DNA of 26,771 nucleotides from positions 1 to 26,771 of the forward strand of contig JAMQCK010000351.1 of the NCBI GenBank assembly GCA_024196135.1, in the 5' to 3' direction. The notes below the pieces were generated by a model. The model was not told the DNA's origin. It saw nothing but the letters and a program-made list of their open reading frames with translations, and did no database searches. The DNA is from Pleurotus ostreatus/Saccharomyces cerevisiae fusant. Its lineage: Eukaryota > Opisthokonta. The translations under genes and the position numbers were made by a program. This document shows, one piece after another, positions 1 to 8,920 of this stretch; positions within the stretch are counted from its first letter, which is position 1, and each line of letters starts with the position of its first letter.

Positions 1-49
1 AGAAGCAATGGTTAGCAAGACGCCAGTAGCGATAGTCAAGCAGACGTAC

Positions 50-297
50 GTGATCTGCTGGGACGAGCCAGCCTGCCAAGTCGCGACGGACTCCTTCCCC
101 TCCGTGTCATCAAGGTATCCCTTGCACGGGAAGTTGGAACCGTCGGCCTCCAGCGGAGAGGTCATGCTGTAGTCAATGTTCTGGCCAGCGTTCTTGTTGG
201 CCTTGCTGCGCAGTGGCGGTGGCGAGGTCATCTCCATATGAGCAGAAACCGACGCGACAAGCGCGGCGGCGACAGATGCGATCGTAAAAGCCCTCAT
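50..297 (-). CDS. LPMO-like secreted protein, first exon (partial)
   Basis: First exon of a minus-strand gene that runs off the left edge. It opens with a signal peptide of about 19 residues (MRAFTIASVAAALVASVSA), and predicted cleavage leaves His-Met-Glu-Met as the mature N-terminus. An N-terminal His directly after the signal peptide is the hallmark of the copper histidine brace of lytic polysaccharide monooxygenases. The following stretch, with PPPLRSK, NIDYSM and ADGSNFPCKGY, matches a fungal family of secreted LPMO-like proteins. About 83 residues are visible. The exon ends at 50 with a GTACGT donor (49-44), followed by a branch-like GCTAAC near 10-15; the acceptor lies outside the window. 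The second copper-ligand His and the catalytic core are not visible, so oxidase activity and substrate (chitin, glucan or none) are inference. Confidence 0.7.
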
Positions 298-394
298 CGT
301 AAAGTTGTTGTGGTGGGTGGTGCGGAAGAGAGCGCGGGGGAGGAGAGACAGTGGGGGATGAGGAAGAGAATGGACTGGCGGCGCTGCTCGCAGC

Positions 395-400
395 TTTATA
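395..400 (-). promoter_or_regulatory. TATA box candidate for the LPMO-like gene
   Basis: TATAAA on the minus strand, about 98 bp upstream of the ATG at 297. A second candidate lies further upstream at 453-459. Spacing fits a short 5' UTR. This is a pattern match only. Confidence 0.4.
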
Positions 401-452
401 CCGCACGGAGAAGGAAGGTTGAAGGTAAAGAGCAAGTTCGAAAGGAACGCGC

Positions 453-459
453 TTTTATA
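453..459 (-). promoter_or_regulatory. Upstream TATA-like element
   Basis: TATAAAA on the minus strand, about 156 bp upstream of the ATG at 297. It could serve as an alternative core promoter of the LPMO-like gene. The nearer TATAAA at 395-400 is equally likely. Confidence 0.3.
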
Positions 460-1444
460 CGTGAACCATCAAAGCACGTGGCGCTGTCAAGAATAGCCCA
501 TTGTGGAGCGTGCGATGTCCCCATTCATTGTCCTCCTTCTGGCGGTGGCGCGCGCATTGTCCGGTCACTGCATAACGGGGGACGATCCTCAGAGCAGCAA
601 AAACATCGTCTGCAACGTCGACAAGCTCCCCACCCCAGGCACGCATATCCGGCCTCGCCCAAGCACTGTGACCACGCGCCCTGACATAGCGCTTCTTTTC
701 GCAGTCCATCTAGTCTCTTCCGTAGCCAAATATGACATGGCCGTTGCGAGGCCAACGCCTTGGTAACACATTGAGTCCACGATGCCCAATCGCGCTTTGC
801 GAAAGTTTTCAGGCGCAGACCAAGCCCGCGAAGACCGAACGCAGGGTCAAAGACAACGCGGGGCGATGCGCGAAAGAAGAGAAAAGAGGTGGAGCGGGAC
901 AGAGCACCGACTTCGCACAGGCTCGACATCGCGGTCGCTTCAAGCCGCCCTGGGACCCCGTCAGGTCGCCGCACAGCACGGCGGCGAACATAGCGCGCCC
1001 CTCAGGGTGCGCAAAAGACAAACACGCCGGCAGCGTGTCCTGCCCTGCCGGCACACCGCTCGTCCGTGTTACCTGTACGCCTTTGCCATGCCGCCGTTCA
1101 TGAGCACGACCAGCGGCCTTTGCGCGGCTGCGGACGAAGAAGATCTGTGATCTAAGCACGGTATGCTGGCACTTGTGCGTCCTTCCGTACCGTTTTTGCG
1201 AGCACCTCCGGCGGTATGTGCTGCGCGACGGACCTCGAGGGTACCCCAGCCGCGGACATGAGGCGATCTGGTATGCGCGCGAGGCTATTCATGGCTATCC
1301 ACGAGGTTATCTGGCACGCACATGAGGCTCTCCCATTGTTGAACGCCGGGGGTATCCCCGTTGTACTTCCTAATCAGGAATGCTTTATTGTGGCCCGATA
1401 TGGTACTGATAAATGGCGCAGTTGAAGCCTGATGGGGTATGTGC

Positions 1445-1545
1445 TTCGGCAATGCAGGCGCAATGCTTCGGCGATGCAGGCGGTATGTGCAGGCGGTACG
1501 CGTTGCCATGCAGCCGCTACGCGTTGCCACGCACGCGCTATGCAC
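1445..1545. repeat. Degenerate tandem repeat, ~21-22 bp units
   Basis: Two adjoining pairs of near-identical units. The first pair alternates TTCGGCAATGCAGGC with TTCGGCGATGCAGGC at about 21-22 bp spacing (about 1445-1490). The second pair is 1495-1515 and 1516-1536, both 21 bp, sharing TACGCGTTGCCA, followed by a partial third unit. Not coding as far as I can see. Confidence 0.6.
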
Positions 1546-1958
1546 GCTCGACCCAAGGGCGATACAGAATCCGAGAGAGGCGGGATGCACACAGTCCGAA
1601 AGAGGAGCGAGGACGCGGGCCTTTCCATAGGTACTGACAAAGCTCGTCCCATGCTCATGTCAGCGCACAGCCATGTCGCATTAACGATTCGAAATCACGC
1701 TGCTCCTGCTCAAGAAGGACTGTTGGGCGGTGGGCATCAGCAGGCGAGCAATCAAGCGGGCGAGCATCAACTCACCGCAAAGAGCATCGGCAAAGTCGCC
1801 GTGCATGGCATCAGCAGATAGACAGCGCAGGAAAATAGCGCAGGTCCAGACAAAGGTACGTTGAATAATGCGTCCATGAGTGCATCTTTGCAAACATAGA
1901 CGGCTCGTCATAAGAATAGACGACGCAGCGGCAGAGTATCACGACTGTGATGAGGGTC

Positions 1959-2041
1959 GCGTAGCAGTAAACGAGGATGGCGCAGCAGTAAACGAGGATG
2001 GCGCAGCAGCAAACGAGGATCGCGTAGCAAGGGCATGGAGG
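1959..2041. repeat. 21-bp tandem repeat, about four units
   Basis: Units at 1959-1979, 1980-2000, 2001-2021 and a diverged fourth at 2022-2041. The consensus is GCGCAGCAGTAAACGAGGAT plus one base. Units 1 to 3 differ at only a few positions. The period is a multiple of three and leaves an open frame, but flanking sequence does not support a gene. Confidence 0.8.
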
Positions 2042-2090
2042 GCGCAGCAAGAACGCAAAGAGGCTTGTTGCATCACGACCTGGCAGATAC

Positions 2091-2257
2091 CGCGTTGTTC
2101 GAGGTGATTGGGGCGCTTGTTGGCCTTGATGAACGCGCTTTGTGAGTTTGATGAATCAAGACGCGTTATTAGAATCGATAGACGCGTTTGCTGAGTGCAA
2201 TGTTCCAAGCGCGTTGTCGAAGGTCATGCACGCCTTTGTTGAATGCTTGTTGAGCTC
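2091..2257. repeat. Degenerate array with ~48-bp dimeric period
   Basis: Seven units begin with CGCGTT or a close variant at 2091, 2114, 2134, 2162, 2183, 2210 and 2231. Spacings are 23, 20, 28, 21, 27 and 21, so short and long half-units alternate and every second start recurs at about 48 bp (2114, 2162, 2210 and 2134, 2183, 2231). Long halves share CGC(G/C)TTTG(T/C)TGA followed by ATG. Short halves share CGCGTTGTTCGA-like words ending in GAT or CAT. The units are strongly diverged. Confidence 0.6.
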
Positions 2258-2454
2258 GATTAAGCGGGAGGTCGGATTTCGCCGAAGGAAATGAAGACCA
2301 GGCGGCAAAGTCCGCGGGAGCGAATGAAAAACGATGTATAGACGAAAGACGCATGTTCGAGATGAGGCGGGGAAGAGGCGGCTGTATGAGAACGAGGGAG
2401 GCGTGCGGATGTGATGAGGACGGGCAGACGAAGATGTCGGCGGTTAGATCGTTA

Positions 2455-2538
2455 GACAGCGGAAGATGAAGATGACAGCGGTAAGATGAGGATGGCGGCC
2501 ATAAAGCAGGCCAATGACAGCGGAAGCATGGAGGACGG
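2455..2538. repeat. Purine-rich degenerate repeat, ~20-bp units
   Basis: Units starting GACAGCGG or a variant lie at 2455, 2474, 2494 (diverged, GGCGGCC) and 2516, so spacing is 19-22 bp. The shared core is GACAGCGGAAGATGAAGAT. The wider stretch 2280-2600 is purine-biased on the plus strand. Confidence 0.5.
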
Positions 2539-3829
2539 TCGTTCGTGCACGAGAAAGATGGAAGGCAAGATGAGAAGGAGATGGCGCACGCGCGGGTGGC
2601 GTCCAATACGACTTCGGATGCATCGGAGACAACTTCGAAAGCATCAAGATGTCCTTCCTAACCCCTTTGTTAAGCTGAGAGCCAGGCGATACCATCGCAC
2701 GGAATTCATTCGAGCTATCAAAGGAACGACAAGTAAGCGCGGACTGCCGTTGGGAAAGTAAGCTATCAATGCGACGTCGAGAATAACGCCGGCATGCGAC
2801 CTACACACCGTCGCGTCAGTTTCGTTATCCGGTGCTAAAGGAGCGTGGATGCACATACCGCTACGCTAGAGGGGTACTTCGTCATCTTTCGAATGAGGGT
2901 AGCACCACACAAGCGCTAAGCAGATACGTCTTGCCGCCGGTAGCGCTCAGTCTAAGCTCGGGATATGCGAACGTTGGCTCGAACGTGGTAGTCTCGGGCT
3001 GTTTGTCGCGTCACTGCTTAGTCGACAGTTACCCAAGAAGAGGCGTCTAGCAGCGCATGAAATGAGCGTAAGTATAAGACTCTTCCGTCTGGGCAGGTCT
3101 TCGTGACGATAGAGCCCTCGAGTAAGGCCACGGCAGCTCCGCAGTCAAGTAAAAAGCGACGCGAGACGACATAAGAGAGGCGGAAATGGCAACTACGCCT
3201 CGCCGATACAGCGAGAATGATTTCGAAGGAGGGTACTGGCTGTCGCGCAGAATGGCGATGACGGCGAGACTGCGAGAACGGTATCGGCAGCGAGGGGTTC
3301 TATGTCCGCCGACTGTCGTTGGTCGGGGTTCTTCAACGCAAGGCTTTGTGCGGCGGCGCGGGTAGAGAACCGTTGCGTTCCGGTGCAGCTGTCGGCGGTA
3401 TGCATTGTCGGCACTAGAAGTTAGAACGCGCCGCTATCCCCGCGACGAAGAAGCTTGACGTCGACCAGAGTGCTGCCACCGAGGAGAGCCTGAATGCAGG
3501 CATAAACAACTGAGAAGAAATAAGGCAGGAAGAATCGAACATCAGCGTTCGGGATAAGTGGTCCAGAAACACGTGCCTGGGGCGACGGAGAACAATGGCG
3601 GCCATTGTGACGTCAGCAAGGCAATCACATCTTCTCCTGACCCTCCGATCACGACTTTCGACTTTGAAATTCTGACATACCATCTTCCTCTCTTAGTACT
3701 GGACATGCTTTGAATGCCTAGGGGAGAAGTGCTGGGCATCGATAGAGGCCTGCTTGTAATCAGCATCAAGCACTCGAGAACGTCGTGCCCTGAAATTTCT
3801 TGGAGAGACAGCCGGCGGGAACGATCTTT

Positions 3830-6087
3830 ATGGAAGACTATGGCTTAGGACAGCCTATGCAAGATGCGGCTACGCACGTCAATGACGCCGTAAAACACCG
3901 GTCAAATTCTCGAAAGGACAGCTTCAGTAACGGAAATGCAGCGCAGAATACATCTGGGGACACCAAGCAGGATGAAGCCGCGGATTTCCTAGACCCGACG
4001 TCCCCTGCGTACTCGCGAGCTAAGTGAGTGCTTGAAGCTGCTGCTCCAAGATATCATTGAGCTGACTGGGCTCGTCAGGCGGTGGTGGATGATGTCGACT
4101 GGGTTCCCCCTCCTTGCGGGTACCTTTGGACCACTAGCGAACCTCTTCTCCGTATGTGCCCTTGTGCAGACCTGGAGAGTGCAAATATCTCCCGACGGAA
4201 ACGAGAGGGATGGAGAGCGTGTCCCCGATCCACATTGGTGCGTCGATCATACGTATTCAAGCACCAGTACACTGAGAGGCAGATCGACAGGGTGCTTGCG
4301 CCGAATATCGTATCCCTCGTCTTCGCTGTCGGCGCGAACATGTTCCTCCTCATGAATTTCGGACACCGAATGCGCTATACGATTGCGCAGCCCCTCACTG
4401 TCGCCTTCTGGTGCGTGCTATCCTTACCCTCCGACCTCAATCATCCTAATTGCGTCCAGGTACCTCTCCTTCATCCTCCTCCTCGTCCCCCTCGCCCTTA
4501 GCAAGCACATGCTCCTCTACCCCCGCGACACTCACGCCTTCTCCCAATCCTACTACTACGCCATCATCTCCGCCAGCGTCTACTGCATCATCTCCACCCT
4601 CCTCCTCGCCAACCTCCTCGGCGCGCTCGTCTTCAAGGCCTACCCGCCCTCCTTCGGCTCCCTCACCGTGCCGCAGCGCACGCTCATGCTACAGACCACC
4701 GCCTACGTCTTCTACCTCGCCCTCGGCGCGGGCGTGTTCTCCACCATCGAGGGCTGGTCGTTCGTCGACGGGCTTTACTGGGCGGACTATACGCTCCTGA
4801 CCTGCGGCCTCGGCACGGACTTCCCGCTGTATCGCACCTTGTCGCGCGCGCTGCTCATCCCGTACGCGGTCATCGGCATCACGATGATTGGGTTGGTGAT
4901 CGGGAGCGTGCGCGCGCTGGTGCTGGAGCGCGGGGCGACGGCGATGGTGAGGCGGAGGTTGGAGAAGGAGAGGAAGAAGTGGGTGGAGGGGTTAGATAGC
5001 TCGGCGGATGTGCGTGCTTGGGAGAAGCGCGAGTTTGAGGAGATGCGGAGGATTCAGCAGCGCGCGGATTGGATGAAGCGGTACATGGCGCTTGCCACGT
5101 CCGCCTTCGCCTTCGCCGTGCTCTGGCTCATCGGCGCGTTGGTCTTCTGGTATTCCGAGGTGCGTGTGGTGACAGCTTCCATGTGCACGTCCGTCATGAA
5201 ATTGACCTCGTACCGTATAGCACCCCCAACAATGGACATATTTCAACGCGCTCTACTTCGCCTACACCACACTCATCACCGTTGGCTACGGCGACTTCTA
5301 CCCGCAGTCCAACTCCGGGAAGCCCTTCTTCGTCTTCTGGACGCTCCTCGCCGTGCCCACCATGACGGTCCTCATCTCGAACATGGGCGACACGATCCTG
5401 GTAACGTGGGTCAAGGAGGGCGTCCTCTGGCTCGCGGAGAAGACGCTCATGCCGGGAAATGGGAACGGTAACGGTAACGGGAACGGGAACGGGGATGGGG
5501 ATGGGGTGGCGGGTGGGAATGACCCACGTAGTCGGGAGGAGGACGGCTTGGTGCGCCCGATCGAGAAGCTGGGCGAGGCGGTGGAGAGGGGCGAGGAGGG
5601 CGAGCTGACGGGCAGGGCGCGCCTGATCCGCAGGCTGGCGCACGAGGTGCGCGTGGTGGCGGACGACGTCGGGCAGGAGAAGGCGTACGAGTGGGACGCG
5701 TGGTCGCGGTGGATGCGGCTGCTGGGCGAGGCGGACGAGTGGCTGGCGGAGCGGGACGAGGGGTTCCGGCGCAAGCATGAGTCGGCGCATGAACACGAGT
5801 CGGTGAAGGCGGCGCGGAGGGGGAGTGATGGATCGCATCGGGCGTGGAGGGAGGAGAGACCTCATTCACCCCTACACCAACCTCAACACCAACACCAACA
5901 CCAACACCACCATCATAGGCGGCGGTGGCGAAGGAGGGGGACGAAGCGGGAGCAGGAGCTGATGGAGGAGGAGGAGCAGCTGTCGTGGCTAGCGTATGAC
6001 GGGCCGATGTTTAGTGAGGAGGACGAGGCGCAGTGGTTGCTGACGCGGTTTTGCGAGAAGCTGGAGCAGATCATGGTTCATGCGTAG
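3830..6087 (+). CDS. TOK1: TOK-type two-pore outward-rectifier K+ channel
   Basis: Potassium channel of the fungal TOK family, which passes outward K+ current across the plasma membrane and helps set membrane potential. Exons: 3830-4023, 4079-4237, 4291-4410, 4460-5159, 5221-6087. They give 679 aa, and all junctions keep frame. Eight membrane segments are visible near residues 69-96, 124-142, 150-173, 189-216, 232-254, 284-310, 366-390 and 427-447. This is the TOK arrangement, with a pore loop between TM5 and TM6 (filter TCGLG, 272-276) and another between TM7 and TM8 (filter TVGYGDF, 411-417). Between TM6 and TM7 there is a charged cytosolic helix. The C-terminal tail of about 230 residues is charged and carries a (Gly-Asn)n run and a Gln-His run. 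The start is the first ATG in the long exon-1 frame; the first ~60 residues are polar and disordered. The Cys in the first filter is unusual. Confidence 0.93.
5455..5502 (+). repeat. Hexamer microsatellite encoding Gly-Asn/Gly-Asp repeats
   Basis: Eight 6-bp units (GGNAAY, then GGGGAT) inside the last exon of the K+ channel. They encode six Gly-Asn pairs and then two Gly-Asp pairs directly after TM8 and the WLAEKTLMP linker. The in-frame period means length changes would be tolerated in the protein. Confidence 0.85.
5875..5916 (+). repeat. ACC/CAA-rich microsatellite encoding Gln-His run
   Basis: CAACAC-type hexamers in the last exon of the K+ channel. They encode alternating Gln and His followed by four His, then a basic RRRWRRR patch. 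It looks like slippage-prone, disordered tail sequence. Confidence 0.75.
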
Positions 6088-6706
6088 GACGGTTTATGGG
6101 ACATCATACACGCACGATATCGACTGTCGCACTCACGTTGTATTCTACTGTAATATGTATTCTAGCTTGGCACTGTAGTAATCTAGAACCCGACGCGGTT
6201 TAGGCATCCATCACACAGTAGAGTGGCCTGGCGATACCCGAAGGCAGCAATGGGCGATGTGTGGGTGCGTGTATGCGCCTATTTGGTTTGCCGCCGGACC
6301 GTTGCGGCTGCTCTGACGCCTCTTGCTTCGAACCACGACAACCTTGTTTGTGCTGTTTGCTCTTATTGCGCCCACAGTGCAAGCCACTTGCTCGCATGCT
6401 AATGAACGACTCTGCCGACATTCCTGACCGACGTGGCTGTGGCCTTGCTCGAGTTTTCAATAGAAGAGTTGATGGTGTGCTCTGACCAGGGCGCATCCCC
6501 TTCAATTGTGCGATGCAGTCCCTATTGTCTCCTTGCGAGAAGGGCAAGACCACTATCGGACAAGCTCGCCGTTGCTGACGCTGCTCTGGATACACTTCGC
6601 CGCCGATGGTCCAAGAGACAATCAGGACCCGCCACGAAAGGACCCATCCTGTGAGAGCGGTGACCTCTATTGTCCTATTTATTGTTCAGCGCCTTTAGAG
6701 GGCGCA

Positions 6707-6711
6707 TATAA
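6707..6711 (+). promoter_or_regulatory. TATA box candidate for the 6928 gene
   Basis: CATATAAC lies about 217 bp before the ATG at 6928. If used, transcription would start near 6740 and the 25-bp duplication would fall in the 5' UTR. Confidence 0.3.
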
Positions 6712-6811
6712 CCTTCGCTGCTGGGAGGTAGGGAGCCAACATTCCACCTCTCCCCTGCCCGCCGACGAGTTACTACAACGATCGCTGGACGATCACAACT
6801 CTCTCCTCGAC

Positions 6812-6861
6812 ATAGCTCTTGCTCTCGAACTGACAAATAGCTCTTGCTCTCGAACTGACAA
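6812..6861 (+). repeat. Perfect 25-bp direct tandem duplication
   Basis: Two identical adjoining copies, 6812-6836 and 6837-6861, each starting ATAGCTCTTGCTCTCGAACT and ending GACAA. The duplication lies 67 bp upstream of the ATG at 6928. Perfect identity suggests a recent event. Confidence 0.95.
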
Positions 6862-6927
6862 GCTCCTGTTGGACTCAAAGTGTGTCTTTCATCCTACTAG
6901 TACCTGAAGCTCCACATACTGACTTGG

Positions 6928-8920
6928 ATGAGCAGTCAGAACCACACTATGAGTAACTCCCAAGCTCGTCGCGACTTCGAACGCAGTCGCGAGTTCTACG
7001 CGGGACTCACACGTCTCATGCGCAACATTCTGGACGCGCACGAGGCAAACACGCAGCGCTTCCTGGCGTCACAGGCCAATGGAGGCTTTGGGCAACCCGG
7101 TTCACAGAATGCATCGTCTGCGACGCAGCAAAGTCCCCATCCGCAGCCTCCGATTGTGGCGCCTAACGCTGAAGGGCGTGCGCACAGTCCGGCTCAGGAT
7201 CCTCCACTTCCGGTTCCGGCGCCTGATGAGGGTGGTGCAAGCCGTACCTCGGAGACCCGGCCGCGCCCCGAGGGCGCAGAAGCGAACATGCTCGACTCGA
7301 CGAACGATCCCTGTCCCATCTCGCCGATTCGTCCCACGAGTGCTGCTGGCGTTCTCGACGTGAATGTCACAACCTCGCAGAATCCGGCATCAGAAGGAGA
7401 CAATCAAAGCGCGCCTTTGACCTTCTCCGACGGGACCCCGCAACACCCTTTACTATCACCTCTTCGTGAGCGCGATTCATTTTCCCATCCTACCGCATGT
7501 ACTCACGCGTCACTTTAGCCTACTCCGAGGAACCTCAACATGAGGAAGCGCTGGATGAAGATGTTCCATCGCTGATGGAAGCCGAGAATCCACTCCCAGT
7601 TGGCAATGGAGATCCGGCTTGTGGGAGCGATGAGAATCAGGAGGACGCCTGCATGGACGCGAACAGTGCTGGAGATTCTGAATCTCGAAGTATTGACCTC
7701 GAGTACGCCGAGTCGGAGGGCGCGCCTGACGAAGGTTTGCCTTCATCTATACAAGGGCAGGCCGGCGATGCGCCAGACGTCGCTAGCGCTGATGTGCAGG
7801 ATGATCCGTTCGAAGCGAATGAAACTGACGTTCAGACTCATGTTCCATTCGGCCAAGGTGCGTTGTCTATCGACAGTTATGGTTCCGTTGCTCATGTTCA
7901 CACGATACAGGTCTCGACAATGGAGTTAGCTCACTGCCACCTTCTTCGTCTGGAGCATTGACCCCTCCTGCGCCTTTCGCTCGCAACGACGGCCACACTC
8001 TTACCATTGCAGCGGTCGAGCGCGAGTTCGCTCCCAGGCTTCGGCTGCTCTTTTGGGAATCGGGCATTTGCCTGAACGTCCTAATTGACGACCTCGGTGA
8101 TCTGAACACCTTCGATACCAATCTCGATCTCCTTCGCCACCACGTCAATGCGACAAAATCTGCCGCCAGCGCGCCTGGGATGATTATCAGTGTCCGTCTT
8201 GAGCCTACGACATGGAACAAGCGCGCGCCGGTCGACCAGTTGTTCTCGGCTCTGTACCACGATGACTCCCTCGCCTTTTGGCAGGCAATTCATGTGCAGA
8301 TGCCTCCGGAGGTCCTGCGAGACGCGGCGACTCCTTCTAGCGAGGGGGTCCCCGACGACCTGATATTGAACAGCGTCGTCTATTCCGGCGCGAAGGAGAA
8401 TGTCCCATACCCTTGGAAATCTCTTCGAAACCTATCCCTCTTCGACGTTGGATCGCTGACTCTTTCCTGCGATGTCACAGTCTCGGACATTGCGGATCTC
8501 AGCGAAAGTGGGCAAGTGTCATCCCAATCCTCCAGACTGCTAGCCTTGGCCCTTGACTCTATCGTCACCGGGGGCTCAGAAAGCATGGGATCAGACGAAT
8601 ATCAAACACGCATCGGAGCTCTGAGCTGGGTCTCTGTGGCCCCATCCGTCGATCTAGCTCCTCTTATACACTGCGAGATCATACCCAAAATTGGGCTTCG
8701 TCGTCTGGCGATCGATGTCTCGAGCATGCAAAATACCGACTTCATGAAGTCGCTGACCCTTGTCAACTTTTCGGCGCTTCTAGCCATCGATATACGTCAC
8801 ACAGAAGCGCAGACTCACTTGATACGCGAGGTGAAAGAGCGGCTGCCTTTGAGCTTCGCAACGGACATCGAGTTCCAAGGGGGTAATGTATCTTATTTAC
8901 ATGGCTTGTGTGTGATGTAG
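6928..8920 (+). CDS. Hypothetical protein, disordered N-terminus and LRR-like C-terminus
   Basis: I do not recognise this gene. Exons 6928-7465, 7519-7857 and 7911-8920 are joined by two 53-nt introns (GTGAGC...TTTAG and GTGCGT...ATACAG) and give 628 aa with frame kept. Residues about 1-45 look helical (SREFYAGLTRLMRNILDAHE). Residues 50-310 are Pro/Ser- and then Asp/Glu-rich and likely disordered. From about residue 315 the sequence is folded and Leu-rich (LRNLSLFDVGSLTL, FSALLAIDIRHTE), resembling the C-terminal half of fungal F-box/LRR proteins. There is no F-box and no transmembrane segment. The end is uncertain: a weak GTAATG donor at 8883 with an AG at 8919-8920 would remove the stop and add a few residues, but that 38-nt intron would be short. 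The start is the first ATG of the open frame; a second Met follows seven codons later. Confidence 0.65.

Larger units (their letters stand above)
460..3829. other. Gene-poor region with degenerate short repeats
   Basis: About 3.4 kb in which no open frame on either strand shows a recognisable domain, a signal peptide, convincing codon use or a consistent exon chain. The first part (460-1200) is ordinary mixed sequence. From about 1200 to 2550 the sequence is dominated by short repetitive words and at least four separate degenerate tandem arrays, listed individually. From 2550 to 3800 I see neither genes nor clear repeats. I found no terminal repeats, reverse transcriptase or transposase fragments, so a decayed transposon is possible but unsupported. 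The right end must contain the promoter of the K+ channel gene starting at 3830, but I see no clear TATA box there. Confidence 0.5.
6088..6927. other. Intergenic region between K+ channel and 6928 gene
   Basis: Contains the 3' flank of the K+ channel and the promoter side of the next gene. AT-rich words around 6135-6185 suit polyadenylation. A TATAA at 6707-6711 and a perfect 25-bp tandem duplication at 6812-6861 lie upstream of the next ATG. I see no gene. Confidence 0.5.

Noticed and set aside
238..1159. Several overlapping open frames of 60-150 codons on both strands
   Set aside because: They overlap each other in GC-rich sequence, lack domains or signal peptides, and part of them lie over the promoter and first exon of the LPMO-like gene.
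1200..2600. CRISPR-like array
   Set aside because: The repeats are tandem and degenerate without unique spacers, and the genome is clearly eukaryotic.
5194..5869. Long antisense open frames of 140-223 codons opposite the K+ channel's last exon
   Set aside because: They are Pro/Arg-rich shadows of GC-biased coding sequence whose plus strand clearly encodes the pore and tail of the channel.
6300..6350. T-arm-like word on the minus strand (GGTTCGAA) suggesting a tRNA
   Set aside because: No matching acceptor, D-arm or anticodon stem could be built around it; no tRNA was found anywhere in the window by eye.
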